From contig JBCCWS010000048.1 in assembly GCA_039193195.1 (NCBI GenBank), forward strand, positions 1 to 45,613: DNA of 45,613 bases, written 5' to 3'. The position numbers were made by a program, and so were the translations under genes. Source of the stretch: Pseudomonadota bacterium (GTDB lineage: Bacteria; Pseudomonadota; Gammaproteobacteria; Steroidobacterales; JBCBZW01). Under the pieces are notes generated by a model. The model saw only the letters and a program-made list of their open reading frames with translations, was not told the DNA's origin and did not search any database. Of this stretch, positions 16,622 through 24,983 are shown piece after piece. Positions within the stretch are counted from its first letter, which is position 1, and every line of letters starts with the position of its first letter.

Positions 16622-17869
16622 CTACTTGCCAGGTGTGTGCGCCAGCTTTAGGCGCCGCCACTGGAAACCGAAGCGCTTCTCTTCGCGGTCCTCGATCGTC
16701 GACACCAGGCCGATATCGCCGTCTGCTAAGAAGACTGCAGGGAAGTACTCTCCGGCGGCAGCTTGCACCCTTGGCTCGCTGCTCCAGGAGTCGGCAAGAA
16801 AGGAGGTCAGTCTACGCATGCGCGGTGCTTCGTCACCAAAGTCCAGTAGGGCGACGTTCAGCGACGTAGGTCCCCTCCTGTACCCGGTGTGCCACGTGGC
16901 CAGCACCCTGCCGTCCTCACCTCCGACAAGGTATGGGAAGTAGGCGAAGTGTGGCTCCGAAGCGAGGCGCCATGTGCTCCAGGACGTACCGTGGTCGAGC
17001 GAGCGGGCAGTGTAGAGGACTCGATCTTCGCTCCAAAACAAGTACAGCGCGCCGGCAGCGTCCCATGCCACTGGCTCGACCCAGCGCGGTGCGCTGTGTT
17101 GGTACTCCCAATCCGGATCCCAGTAGCGCTCCCCCGGCACATCGTGGACGCGCCACGTGTCTCCGTCATCTACACTGACTGCCAAGAACTCGACGCCTTC
17201 GTCATATTGGTGTGACGAAGCGGAGTCAGGCGTGATCCGAACGGCGAGTTCTCCGGAGGGGCCCACCGCCATATGGCTCGAGCATCCCTTCGGGTAGATG
17301 CGTTCGCGTTCATGCCATGTTTCACCGCGATCTGTGCTCACGGCGTAGCTCACCCCCTTGCCATCATTCCACACAACGTGTGCAGTGCCCTGCGGTGTGA
17401 CGCCGACCCAAGGCCGGTCGTCTAGGGTGTCTTGTGACAGGTAGGTCCAGCGCCAGGTAGCGCCAACGTCTGCGCTCACACCGATGGCGATGTGAGTGCC
17501 CTTGTGCGTGTTGAGGTCAATGCCCATGGTCACGAAGTAGAGCGTGCCGTCTGGGCCCACGGCGAGATCGACGTCGGCGTTGCCGTTAGCGCCGTCGGCC
17601 CCGTTTCCTACCTCGATCCGCGCCCAAGTGAGGCCGCCATCGTCGCTCCTCCACAGTAGCGGTGGATCGCCTAACTTGCCGCCGCCGTGCCCGGCGACGA
17701 ACAGGGCGCCTGATGGGTGCTCAGCGATCATGGTTTCGCGGGCAAGTACGTCCAGATGCTGGACGGTTCGTTGCTGCACGGCTGTGCTTCCCTGGCTGTC
17801 AATTCGAGCCGCGTTCTCCGTAGTGAGCAGAGCTCCGACAAGCGCCAGCAAGATCGGCGGATGGATCAT
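16622..17869 (-). CDS. Secreted Asp-box (BNR, sialidase-fold) protein
   Basis: The start is the ATG at 17867-17869, with GGAGG 5-6 bp upstream, opening a signal peptide (MIHPPILLALVGALLTTENA). The 415-aa product has five Asp-boxes of the S-x-D-x-G-x-T-W type, at about residues 75-82 (SDDGGLTW), 132-139 (SADVGATW), 178-185 (STDRGETW), 232-239 (SVDDGDTW) and 290-297 (SLDHGTSW). These mark a six-bladed sialidase-type propeller. The arginine triad and the Tyr/Glu pair of true sialidases are not obvious to me, so hydrolase activity is not assigned. Many such proteins are non-catalytic or act on other glycans. It is exported, next to other exported genes. Confidence 0.75.
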   Translation of the reverse strand: MIHPPILLALVGALLTTENAARIDSQGSTAVQQRTVQHLDVLARETMIAEHPSGALFVAGHGGGKLGDPPLLWRSDDGGLTWARIEVGNGADGANGNADVDLAVGPDGTLYFVTMGIDLNTHKGTHIAIGVSADVGATWRWTYLSQDTLDDRPWVGVTPQGTAHVVWNDGKGVSYAVSTDRGETWHERERIYPKGCSSHMAVGPSGELAVRITPDSASSHQYDEGVEFLAVSVDDGDTWRVHDVPGERYWDPDWEYQHSAPRWVEPVAWDAAGALYLFWSEDRVLYTARSLDHGTSWSTWRLASEPHFAYFPYLVGGEDGRVLATWHTGYRRGPTSLNVALLDFGDEAPRMRRLTSFLADSWSSEPRVQAAAGEYFPAVFLADGDIGLVSTIEDREEKRFGFQWRRLKLAHTPGK

Positions 17870-18243
17870 CAAAGCCTCCGAGCAGTGGTGTAGGGGCTGG
17901 TTTGAGAAAGCTGTTCTCACCGCCACCCATCAACTGATGCGATGTCATGTAGCGAGAGATGGTTTGAACGCCATCGACGTTAGAGAAGACGGTTGACTGC
18001 GGGCTTTGGCGCAACGCGTCGCAGGCGTCGCCGAACGACGATGATCGGGTTCCGTTGGGGCCGTTGGCTCGCCCTGTGGCCCACTAGGGACAGGCAGGTC
18101 CTCTATTGACCGGAAGGGGGGATGCGGGCTGTTGCTGGCACCACGAAGGCTGCCATTGCCCGTATCGTCCCCGTTCTTGGCTGAGTAGACTAGCGGGCGA
18201 GGTGTCGCCGTGATCTGTTGAATTCGCTATCCAGTTGTTCCCA
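17870..18243. other. Divergent intergenic region
   Basis: This stretch separates the leftward Asp-box gene and the rightward TonB-receptor gene, so both promoters should be here. I cannot identify them with confidence. A 10-bp identity to the edge of the dispersed repeat (GGCCCACTAG near 18077) is too short to count as a copy. Confidence 0.3.
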
Positions 18244-20328
18244 GTGCTCGCTTTCCGTCTTACCCATCTGGCCTTAGCGCTCCTGGTCTGCGCCTTGGTG
18301 CATTCCACACTGGCGCTCGCGCAGAGTGCGATCGATCCGCCAGAAGCGGTTTGCGAAAGCGGTGCATGCACGGTCAGCTACTCGCCCAACTTCTTTGCCC
18401 GCTATGCGCCGGTCACAGCGCTGGACATGGTCGAGAACTTGCCAGGGTTCACCCTCGATGACGGCGGCGGTGCCGATACTCGAGGTTTCGGCGGGGCGGC
18501 AGGCAATGTCCTGATCAACAGTGAGCGCGTGTCCGCCAAGAGCGAGAACCCCTCCAGCATTCTTGGCCGCATTCCCGCCGCGGATGTCGATCGCATCGAT
18601 CTCATTCGCGGCCAAGTGGGTGGTCTCGACCTCCAAGGGCAAACGGTCGTAGCGGATGTCATTCGCAAAGCAGGCGCTGCGTCTGGCGCCTGGACGCTCG
18701 GCCTGTCGACGTTGCAGCCACAGCGCAAAGCGCTACCGTTTGGCGAAGCGAGCTACTCGAGCGCTGTCGCCGGAATCGACTACACGCTTGCTGTGGACGC
18801 CAGTCGCTACCAACGCATCTTCGAGCGGGATGAGCAGCTGCTGGATCCGGCCGATGAGCGCCTCGAATTCCGTGACGAGATTTTTGAAGAGACCGGTGAA
18901 CGGGGGAACGTCTCGCTCATCGCAACTACCAAGCGTGGGGTCGCCAAGTATGCCTTGAACGCGTCGTTCGGGTTCTTTGATGAGGCGGGGGGTGAAACGT
19001 CTGATCGTGCGCCCGTGGCGGGCGAATCGTTCCGACTATTTCAGGGCGATGAGGATCGTGAAGTCGCCTTCGAAATCGGCGGCGATATCGAACGGCCCTT
19101 CGGCCAGCAGGTGACTGCAAAACTCATCGGCCTGTATCGCCAAGCTGACTTTCGCGAAACCAACTCTCTGGTGCGCGGTGCGGTTGACGCGGAAGGCGTG
19201 ACAGAGACAGAAACACTGTTCGACAGCCTGGACACAGAAGCTATCGCGCGCGTGGAAGTCGACTTTGCCGGTCTCGAGGGGCACCTGTTCGAAGCCTCTC
19301 TTGAAGGCGCACTGAATAGTTTGGACAGCGAGTTTGCGTTGAGCCAACTGGAAGGGGACACGCTGGTCCCGCAGGATGTCCCCGGTGCAAACACGCAGGT
19401 TGATGAACGGCGCCTCGATTTCTCCCTGGCCGACACGTTCAAGCTTGGGGCGGTCTCGGTCAACATCATGGCCGCCGGTGAAGCGTCGACCATTACCCAA
19501 ACCGGCGGTTTTGCGGAAGATCGCAGCTTCTTCTTCTGGAAACCAAGCCTGACGTTAACCTATTCGCCTAAGCCCAAGACGCAGCTTCGCGCACGGGTGC
19601 TGCGCCAGGTGGCGCAGCTCGATTTCTTCGATTTTGTGAGCCGGGCAGACTTGGGCGATGTGGAACTGTCTCTTGGCAACCCCAATCTGGTCCCAGAGCG
19701 CACGCTGACCGTCGACATGACCCTCGAGTATCGCTTTGGCAGCTTTGGTGTCCTGAGCGTCACGGGCTTTCATGACCGTATCCAGGACGTGCAGGATGTC
19801 TTGCCATTGGAAGGCATTCTCGAAGTGCCCGGCAACATCGGATCGGGCCGACGCTCGGGTATGCGCGGCGAGGCCACGCTTTCGCTAGATGAACTTGGCT
19901 TGGCGAATGGCCGGCTCGATCTAGAGGGATCGTGGCAAACCTCGTCCGTGAATGACCCTTTGAATGGAGTCTCCCGGGCGTTGTCGGGTGAACGTCCTTG
20001 GACCTTCTTCGCGACCTTGCGCCAGGATCTTCAAAAGGCCAAATTTGCCTGGCAAATCGTGGCCTTTACGCTTCCTGATTTTCCCTCGTTCGGGCTTGAT
20101 GAGGAAGAGGCTCGAGGGAAACGCTTTGACGCCGATGCCTTCATTGAGACGCGCGCAGTCAAAGGTCTTCGCATTCGCCTCCAAGTGGAAGATCTCTTTC
20201 GGGGAGGTGAGGCGCGGGATCGGCTGGTGTTTGCGGGTCCGCGCAACACGGCGCAGCTGGCGTTTAGAGAGCTGCGCAATCAGTCTCGTGGACGGACCTT
20301 GACGGTCCAGGTCAGTGGGAGTTTCTAA
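18244..20328 (+). CDS. TonB-dependent outer-membrane receptor
   Basis: The frame opens at a TTG (18235); the GTG at 18244 gives the cleaner leader LAFRLTHLALALLVCALVHS, ending ALAQ. Neither has a clear Shine-Dalgarno. The plug domain is recognisable: VTALDMVENLPGFTLDDGGG, then ADTRGFGGAAGNVLINSERV, and VDRIDLIRG before the barrel. The barrel ends in phenylalanine (LTVQVSGSF). There is no STN domain, and no sigma/anti-sigma pair next to it, so it is a plain transport receptor unlike the one at 6076. The compact plug with NVLINSERVSAK resembles receptors of the outer-membrane beta-barrel/Oar-like group more than siderophore receptors. The ligand is unknown. Confidence 0.88.
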   Translation: MLAFRLTHLALALLVCALVHSTLALAQSAIDPPEAVCESGACTVSYSPNFFARYAPVTALDMVENLPGFTLDDGGGADTRGFGGAAGNVLINSERVSAKSENPSSILGRIPAADVDRIDLIRGQVGGLDLQGQTVVADVIRKAGAASGAWTLGLSTLQPQRKALPFGEASYSSAVAGIDYTLAVDASRYQRIFERDEQLLDPADERLEFRDEIFEETGERGNVSLIATTKRGVAKYALNASFGFFDEAGGETSDRAPVAGESFRLFQGDEDREVAFEIGGDIERPFGQQVTAKLIGLYRQADFRETNSLVRGAVDAEGVTETETLFDSLDTEAIARVEVDFAGLEGHLFEASLEGALNSLDSEFALSQLEGDTLVPQDVPGANTQVDERRLDFSLADTFKLGAVSVNIMAAGEASTITQTGGFAEDRSFFFWKPSLTLTYSPKPKTQLRARVLRQVAQLDFFDFVSRADLGDVELSLGNPNLVPERTLTVDMTLEYRFGSFGVLSVTGFHDRIQDVQDVLPLEGILEVPGNIGSGRRSGMRGEATLSLDELGLANGRLDLEGSWQTSSVNDPLNGVSRALSGERPWTFFATLRQDLQKAKFAWQIVAFTLPDFPSFGLDEEEARGKRFDADAFIETRAVKGLRIRLQVEDLFRGGEARDRLVFAGPRNTAQLAFRELRNQSRGRTLTVQVSGSF

Positions 20329-20349
20329 GGTTCCGTAGGAAACTCCACT
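20314..20349 (+). terminator. Hairpin overlapping the TonB-receptor stop codon
   Basis: GGAGTTTC (20318-20325) pairs perfectly with GAAACTCC (20339-20346), and the stem extends by AGT/ACT past a one-base bulge. The 13-base loop includes the TAA stop. No T-tract follows, so it may be a processing or attenuation structure rather than a classical terminator. Confidence 0.45.
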
Positions 20350-20442
20350 GGGACGTTTGGTCGACGTATTCCGGAGAGAGGCTGCCAAGAACACAGGACG
20401 CCCTCCTATTTCAGAGCTTTCGATACGAGGATACAAAGCGCT

Positions 20443-21885
20443 ATGTCGGATGTGCCGCAACTCAGTAGTCTAGACTTCGGCGACCACGCTGTACCGTCAG
20501 TCCTCTATGGGACACGTGTAGTTCGAGTGTCGACGCCGAACGGCGCACTGCCTTCACCTCTTGGGGCGAACGCCGAAGATGTGCGCCGAGAGCTTGCGTG
20601 GGACGAACTCCCCTTTTGGGCCGATGACTACAGTGAAGGCGAAGTACGCGAACTCAACGAGTTGCTCTCGAACTTGCGTCCTCATGGCTCAGACAAGAGC
20701 TTCTCCTTCGACCTCACCCATAGGCTACAGGCGTACCAGCTAGTGGGAGAGCCGGTCGGTGAGGACATTCCCGTGCTTAGCTTCAAACGCGAATCGATTC
20801 ATTGGCCTTTGCTCGGCACGCGAGGTGTGCTTGGCCTCCTGCGAGACCTCAAAGACGATCCTCAAACCGTGCCAGCAAGGTTGCTCATCGAGGTTACCTT
20901 GGAGCCCCCGAAGTCGCTTACGGCACGGTCGACGCAAGACGAAGTCCACATCGTCCAGACCCTTCGCGTACTGTCGACGTTTTCGAAGTACATTGTCGGC
21001 AGTCCGGCCGGCACCGTGACGCTAACGCCAGGCGAGACGCGCGAGGTTCAGTTCAAGCTGACGCGAGCTCAGACATCGAAACGTGTAGACAAGAGTGTTG
21101 CTGTAGAGAGTTCGACCGCAGAGTCGGCGGTCGACTTCAATCTCGAGTTTCAAAGGCAAATGAAGCTAGTGTCCAACAGTGATCAGTCCATCGAGTGGAG
21201 CCGTGAGAGAACGAGAAACTTCGCCGATTCGAGTCGCAAGAGCACGGAAGGTGGCGCTGAAAGCGACAGCCTCGAAGAACTCGCCGACAGGGTGGAGAAG
21301 ACGACCCTAAAGCTGTCAGAGAAGTACACAGCGAGCCGCCAGGTAACCCTCACCCGGGAGTTTGAATCGACTGATCAGGAGACCTCTGAGGCCTCTCGGA
21401 AGGCCACCCTTGTCAACGGTAACCGAGCGCTGACGATAACCTACGCTTACCATCACCTGAACGCTATCTATCGAGTCCACGTTGAGCTCTATGACACTTC
21501 ATTGTTGGTGCCGTCGCTCGTCAGCGGTGGCAGAGTGCAAATGCTGAGCCTTGATTCGGGCGTACGTGCAGCCCTAGAAGGCATCGTCGCGACTGAGCAT
21601 CTAGATGAGAGTGTCGATCGTGTGGGGCGAGCGCTGAAGCGAATGCTCGCCGGGACGGACGCTGCTTCCTCAGACGGAAGCGACGTGCGGGTGCTTCGCG
21701 CCGGAAGGGACGATCCGAATACCAGTGTAACGGCCCGTGCTACCTTGCTTGGGGATCGCCGTACGAGCGGGCCTCTGCCGGTTTGCTTGAGATCATACGA
21801 TCAGGTCATTCAGACGAGTCAGCTCCACGCTGTTCCGCACGTGTCCGCGACCTCGGCCGACGACGGAACCAATGGCGAAGAGTAG
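20443..21885 (+). CDS. Unrecognised 480-aa protein
   Basis: The ATG at 20443 is preceded by no clear Shine-Dalgarno, 114 bp after the TonB-receptor gene. No signal peptide or membrane helix is visible, so the product is probably cytoplasmic or exported by a leaderless route. A charged segment (about residues 220-320, e.g. SLEELADRVEKTTLKLSEKY and EFESTDQETSEASRKA) looks helical and possibly coiled-coil. After it, NGNRALTITYAYHHLNAIYR resembles a segment found in some large structural-type proteins, but I cannot name the family. A PGETREVQFKL strand motif (about 194-204) suggests a beta-sandwich between. Codon use looks like its neighbours. No function is proposed. Confidence 0.7.
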   Translation: MSDVPQLSSLDFGDHAVPSVLYGTRVVRVSTPNGALPSPLGANAEDVRRELAWDELPFWADDYSEGEVRELNELLSNLRPHGSDKSFSFDLTHRLQAYQLVGEPVGEDIPVLSFKRESIHWPLLGTRGVLGLLRDLKDDPQTVPARLLIEVTLEPPKSLTARSTQDEVHIVQTLRVLSTFSKYIVGSPAGTVTLTPGETREVQFKLTRAQTSKRVDKSVAVESSTAESAVDFNLEFQRQMKLVSNSDQSIEWSRERTRNFADSSRKSTEGGAESDSLEELADRVEKTTLKLSEKYTASRQVTLTREFESTDQETSEASRKATLVNGNRALTITYAYHHLNAIYRVHVELYDTSLLVPSLVSGGRVQMLSLDSGVRAALEGIVATEHLDESVDRVGRALKRMLAGTDAASSDGSDVRVLRAGRDDPNTSVTARATLLGDRRTSGPLPVCLRSYDQVIQTSQLHAVPHVSATSADDGTNGEE

Positions 21886-22311
21886 CGTGTGCAGCCCTCG
21901 AGGCAATGTCATCTTCAGCGGACTACAAGCTGATGCCGTGAGCGAGCGTACGCGAGGGCGGCGAGTATCGGCAGGCGTCTATGCCGCGTCGACCGGCGGC
22001 GTGTCACGTAGATGCTCCGATTACCGTAATGCCGCCTTGAGCAGGGGACTCATGGAAGAGGGCTCTCGTGCTCCTGGCTGCTCGACACCTTTGCTCGACT
22101 CTTGATGTGGGTCACGAAACTCCCTGAATGACGTCTGACCTAGGTCAACGTACTTCCGTCCATGCCGCAGCAGACTCCTCCGTTGGTGAAACCACCGCAG
22201 GTCACCGGCTCGCGCCTTATCGCGCTGAGAGGCTGATCCGATTCGGCGGTCGAGCCCCCGTACCATCGCATAAACACCGCGGACGATCGCCCGGAAATCC
22301 AGGAGCGCTAG
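21886..22311. other. Gene-free stretch upstream of the diguanylate cyclase
   Basis: No frame here has recognisable content; the antisense frame at 22021-22533 runs through the cyclase gene and looks like a shadow. The Shine-Dalgarno AGGAG at 22301-22305 serves the cyclase. I see no promoter I would defend. Confidence 0.3.
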
Positions 22312-23658
22312 GTGACCGGTCTTACAGAGCTTCCAAATCTCCATGATGCAGTGTTGAGGGAAGAGGACGGAGGGCTTCAGGAGGCGCTCGGCAGCATCTT
22401 TGCGATCGTCAGCTTTACCCCCGAAGGAAGGGTGCTCGCCTACAACGATACCTTCGCCACTGTGATGGGCCTCGAGGGAAACGAGGCAGTGGGCCAGCGC
22501 CACGCGAGCTTTTGCTTGCCTGGGTTTTGCCAATCAGTGGAGTACCAGGAGATGTGGACATCGTTGGCTGGCGGTGAGCCACGCAGTGGTGTCGTGCATC
22601 GGCTCTCAGCTACGGGCGAGGACGTTTGGCTGCGCGCGGTGTACGCGCCTGTCCGTGATGCGCAAGGTACTGTCGTCAAGGTTGTCAAGTACGCCATGGA
22701 CGTGACCGCAGAGCAAAACCAGCTTGTGCAGGCGCGACAAGAAGCGCACGCCGTCAGTGAGCGGTTTGGCGTGATCTGTTTCAGTCCGGAGGGAGTCGTC
22801 CAGTCCTACAACGACAACTACGCGGTTGCGACGGGCTACGCACCTGGGGAGCTGGTCGGGCAGCATCACCGTGTGTTCTGTCCGCCCGAGGTGGTGAATT
22901 CGCCGGATTACGCGCAGTGGTGGGCGAGGCTTGCGAACGGCGAGTCGTTGCAAGGCGAGTATCTGAGGCAAACCAAGCAAGGCCAGGAGTTGTGGATTCG
23001 TGCTGTTTATGCGCCGGTCAGGGACCGAAACGGCAAGGTGGTACGAGTCATCAAGTACGCGACGGACATCACCGCGGAAAAGCAGATGACCCGCCAGCTT
23101 CAGGCCGCGTTGTACGAAGTGCGTGAGCTGTCACTGAAGGACGCCTTGACGGGTCTCGCGAACAGGCGTCACTTCGAAGAGCGCTTCGCAGAGGTGTGGG
23201 CGAGTGCGATTCAGCACAAGAATCCCGTCGGCCTGGTGATGGTCGATGTCGATCACTTCAAGCAGCTCAATGATGCGGCCGGCCACCAGGAGGGCGACCG
23301 CTACCTGATATCGGTCGCGAACGCACTGCAGGCGAGCGTGCGTCGAGAAGACCTGGCAGCGCGCTACGGCGGCGAAGAGTTTGCGGTGCTCCTCACCGGG
23401 CCGAGTGATGCGGACATGTGGCGAATTGCGCATCGACTGCACTGTTGCGTGCGAGAGCTCGCGCTGCCACATCCAGGCCTCGCTCCGGGAAGAACTGTAA
23501 CGGCAAGCGCAGGAGTGGCGATCGCGGACCCGCTTGAAGGCGACAAGCCTGAGTCCCTCATCCGCATTGCCGACGAGGCGCTCTACCGCGCCAAGGCCCA
23601 GGGGCGCGATCGCACCGTGGTGGGTCAACGCTCGGGAAGACTTGCCGCCGCCTCGTGA
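22312..23658 (+). CDS. Diguanylate cyclase with two PAS domains (PAS-PAS-GGDEF)
   Basis: A GTG at 22312 follows AGGAG with 6-bp spacing. PAS 1 (about residues 26-135) and PAS 2 (about 150-255) are near-duplicates, each ending RAVYAPVRD...G.VV.V.KYA.D.TAE. The GGDEF domain follows (about 270-438), with metal-binding D312 in VDVDHFKQLND and the active-site motif GGEEF (353-357). A product-inhibition I-site RxxD (R344-D347) stands five residues before it. Synthesis of cyclic di-GMP and feedback control are therefore both predicted. The protein has no membrane helix and is probably cytoplasmic. The PAS type resembles those of Aer-like and chemoreceptor sensors, so a redox or small-ligand signal is possible. 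No phosphodiesterase is encoded nearby. Confidence 0.93.
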   Translation: MTGLTELPNLHDAVLREEDGGLQEALGSIFAIVSFTPEGRVLAYNDTFATVMGLEGNEAVGQRHASFCLPGFCQSVEYQEMWTSLAGGEPRSGVVHRLSATGEDVWLRAVYAPVRDAQGTVVKVVKYAMDVTAEQNQLVQARQEAHAVSERFGVICFSPEGVVQSYNDNYAVATGYAPGELVGQHHRVFCPPEVVNSPDYAQWWARLANGESLQGEYLRQTKQGQELWIRAVYAPVRDRNGKVVRVIKYATDITAEKQMTRQLQAALYEVRELSLKDALTGLANRRHFEERFAEVWASAIQHKNPVGLVMVDVDHFKQLNDAAGHQEGDRYLISVANALQASVRREDLAARYGGEEFAVLLTGPSDADMWRIAHRLHCCVRELALPHPGLAPGRTVTASAGVAIADPLEGDKPESLIRIADEALYRAKAQGRDRTVVGQRSGRLAAAS

Positions 23659-23797
23659 GGCGGTTGATCGTTTCGTCAACACACGCATTCCAGTGCCGTT
23701 GATCGATCGCTCACCGTTGGACCGTGTTTCGCTCGAAAGCCCGCGCGCGCTTGGCTAGACTTCTGGGCCGTTGCCACTCACGGAAGATGACGGGCTC

Positions 23798-24868
23798 ATG
23801 ACTAATCTGCTATCGATCACCCTGTTGCTCGGCTTGTGCTCGATGTCAGCCCTTGCGCAAGCACCTATGTCGAGCGAAGAAAAATCGGAAGTGATTGACA
23901 AGATCCAGAGGCTGATCGCGTCGGACTACGTGTTCCCCGACGAGGTGGACCGGGTCAATGGGGCCCTGGAAGAGTTGAACGTCGCGGGTCGGTACGATGA
24001 GGTCACTACCGGCGAGGCCTTCGCGCGGGCACTGACGGATGATCTCTTGGCAATCACCAACGATAAGCACTACAAAGTCGGCTACAGGCCGGAGCTTGTC
24101 GCGTCGCGACGGGCGGCGCAAGAGCAGGCGAGGGCTGGCGATGCCGACGTCGCTGATGAGGCCGAGGCCATCGACTGGGATCGATGGTACGCACGTCAAG
24201 AGAATTTTGGATTCAGGCGCGTGGACGTGCTCGAGGGCAACGTCGGGTACATCAGACTCACGTTCTTCCATCCCTTCGATTGGATGCGCGCGACGACCGA
24301 TGCGGCGATGGCGTTCGTTGCCGACACCGATGCACTGATCATCGATCTCACCGAGAACGGTGGCGGCTACAGCCCGTCCGACAGCTACCTCGGGAGCTAC
24401 TTCGTCGATCCCGAGCCGGTGTTATGGTCGACCAGCTACACTCGCCCCACGGATGAGAAAACCTCGACGTACACCTTCCAAGACGTCGGCGCGCCGCGCT
24501 ACCTCGATCGGCCGGTCATCATTCTAGTGAGCGCGGAGACGTTTTCGCTCGGCGAGCATTTCGCCTACGCGATGAAGCACTTCGACAAGGCGGAGATCAT
24601 CGGTCAGGTCAGCGCCGGTGCCGCGAACGGGATCAGTTTCCGTCTGGTCGACGACAACTTCGTCATTCAAATACCGGCTCAGCAGACGGTCAACCCCGTC
24701 ACCAAGACGAACTGGGAAGCGATCGGCGTGCGGCCAGACATTGAGACGAGCCGAGAGGATGCTCTGTCGACAGCCCATCTGCTCGCGCTCGATCGGCTCA
24801 TCGCGACCGCCAAACACGATCGCGTCATCAAGCGATACGAGAAGATCAGGGCCGCGACCGGTAACTGA
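23798..24868 (+). CDS. Secreted S41-family (IRBP/tail-specific-like) serine peptidase
   Basis: The start is the ATG at 23798, which opens a signal peptide (MTNLLSITLLLGLCSMSALA). An earlier in-frame start would extend the leader by nine polar residues. The 356-aa product has an S41 N-terminal helical domain (about 25-110) and the catalytic core: LEGNVGYIRLTFF, DALIIDLTENGGGYSPS and the nucleophile motif SAETFSLGEHFAY (S250, with E253 three residues on). There is no PDZ domain, which fits the IRBP-like branch rather than CtpA/Prc. It is predicted to be periplasmic. The substrate is unknown. It stands alone, followed by a stable hairpin and a dispersed-repeat copy before a convergent gene. Confidence 0.88.
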   Translation: MTNLLSITLLLGLCSMSALAQAPMSSEEKSEVIDKIQRLIASDYVFPDEVDRVNGALEELNVAGRYDEVTTGEAFARALTDDLLAITNDKHYKVGYRPELVASRRAAQEQARAGDADVADEAEAIDWDRWYARQENFGFRRVDVLEGNVGYIRLTFFHPFDWMRATTDAAMAFVADTDALIIDLTENGGGYSPSDSYLGSYFVDPEPVLWSTSYTRPTDEKTSTYTFQDVGAPRYLDRPVIILVSAETFSLGEHFAYAMKHFDKAEIIGQVSAGAANGISFRLVDDNFVIQIPAQQTVNPVTKTNWEAIGVRPDIETSREDALSTAHLLALDRLIATAKHDRVIKRYEKIRAATGN

Positions 24869-24869
24869 T

Positions 24870-24894
24870 CAGGAAGCCTCACGGACGCTTCCTG
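24870..24894 (+). terminator. Hairpin after the S41 peptidase gene
   Basis: A perfect 8-bp stem, CAGGAAGC (24870-24877) with GCTTCCTG (24887-24894) and a 9-base loop, starts two bases after the peptidase stop. It lacks a T-tract. Confidence 0.5.
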
Positions 24895-24941
24895 TGCCCT
24901 GCACGCCCTAGCTGATGGGTGTCGATCTGGCGGCGCCCGTG

Positions 24942-24983
24942 CTACTCGCTGAGCGTCACCTCATTTACCAACCGGCCCACTAG
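24942..24983 (-). repeat. 42-bp dispersed repeat, copy 4
   Basis: In minus orientation it starts CTAGTGGGCCGGTTGG and ends CGCTCAGCGAGTAG, matching copy 1 at 39 of 42 positions. It sits between convergent genes and its first CTAG supplies the stop codon (24980-24982) of the putative PEP-CTERM gene. Confidence 0.85.

Noticed and set aside
16622-17869. Calling the Asp-box protein an active sialidase
   Set aside because: Five Asp-boxes mark the propeller fold only; the arginine triad and catalytic pair could not be identified.
18077-18086. Ten-base match (GGCCCACTAG) to the edge of the dispersed repeat
   Set aside because: Too short to be a copy; such a match is expected by chance at this scale, and the flanks do not continue the repeat.
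22021-22533. 170-codon minus-strand frame over the gap before the cyclase
   Set aside because: Half of it lies antisense to the GGDEF gene and the sequence matches no family I know; it is likely a non-coding frame.
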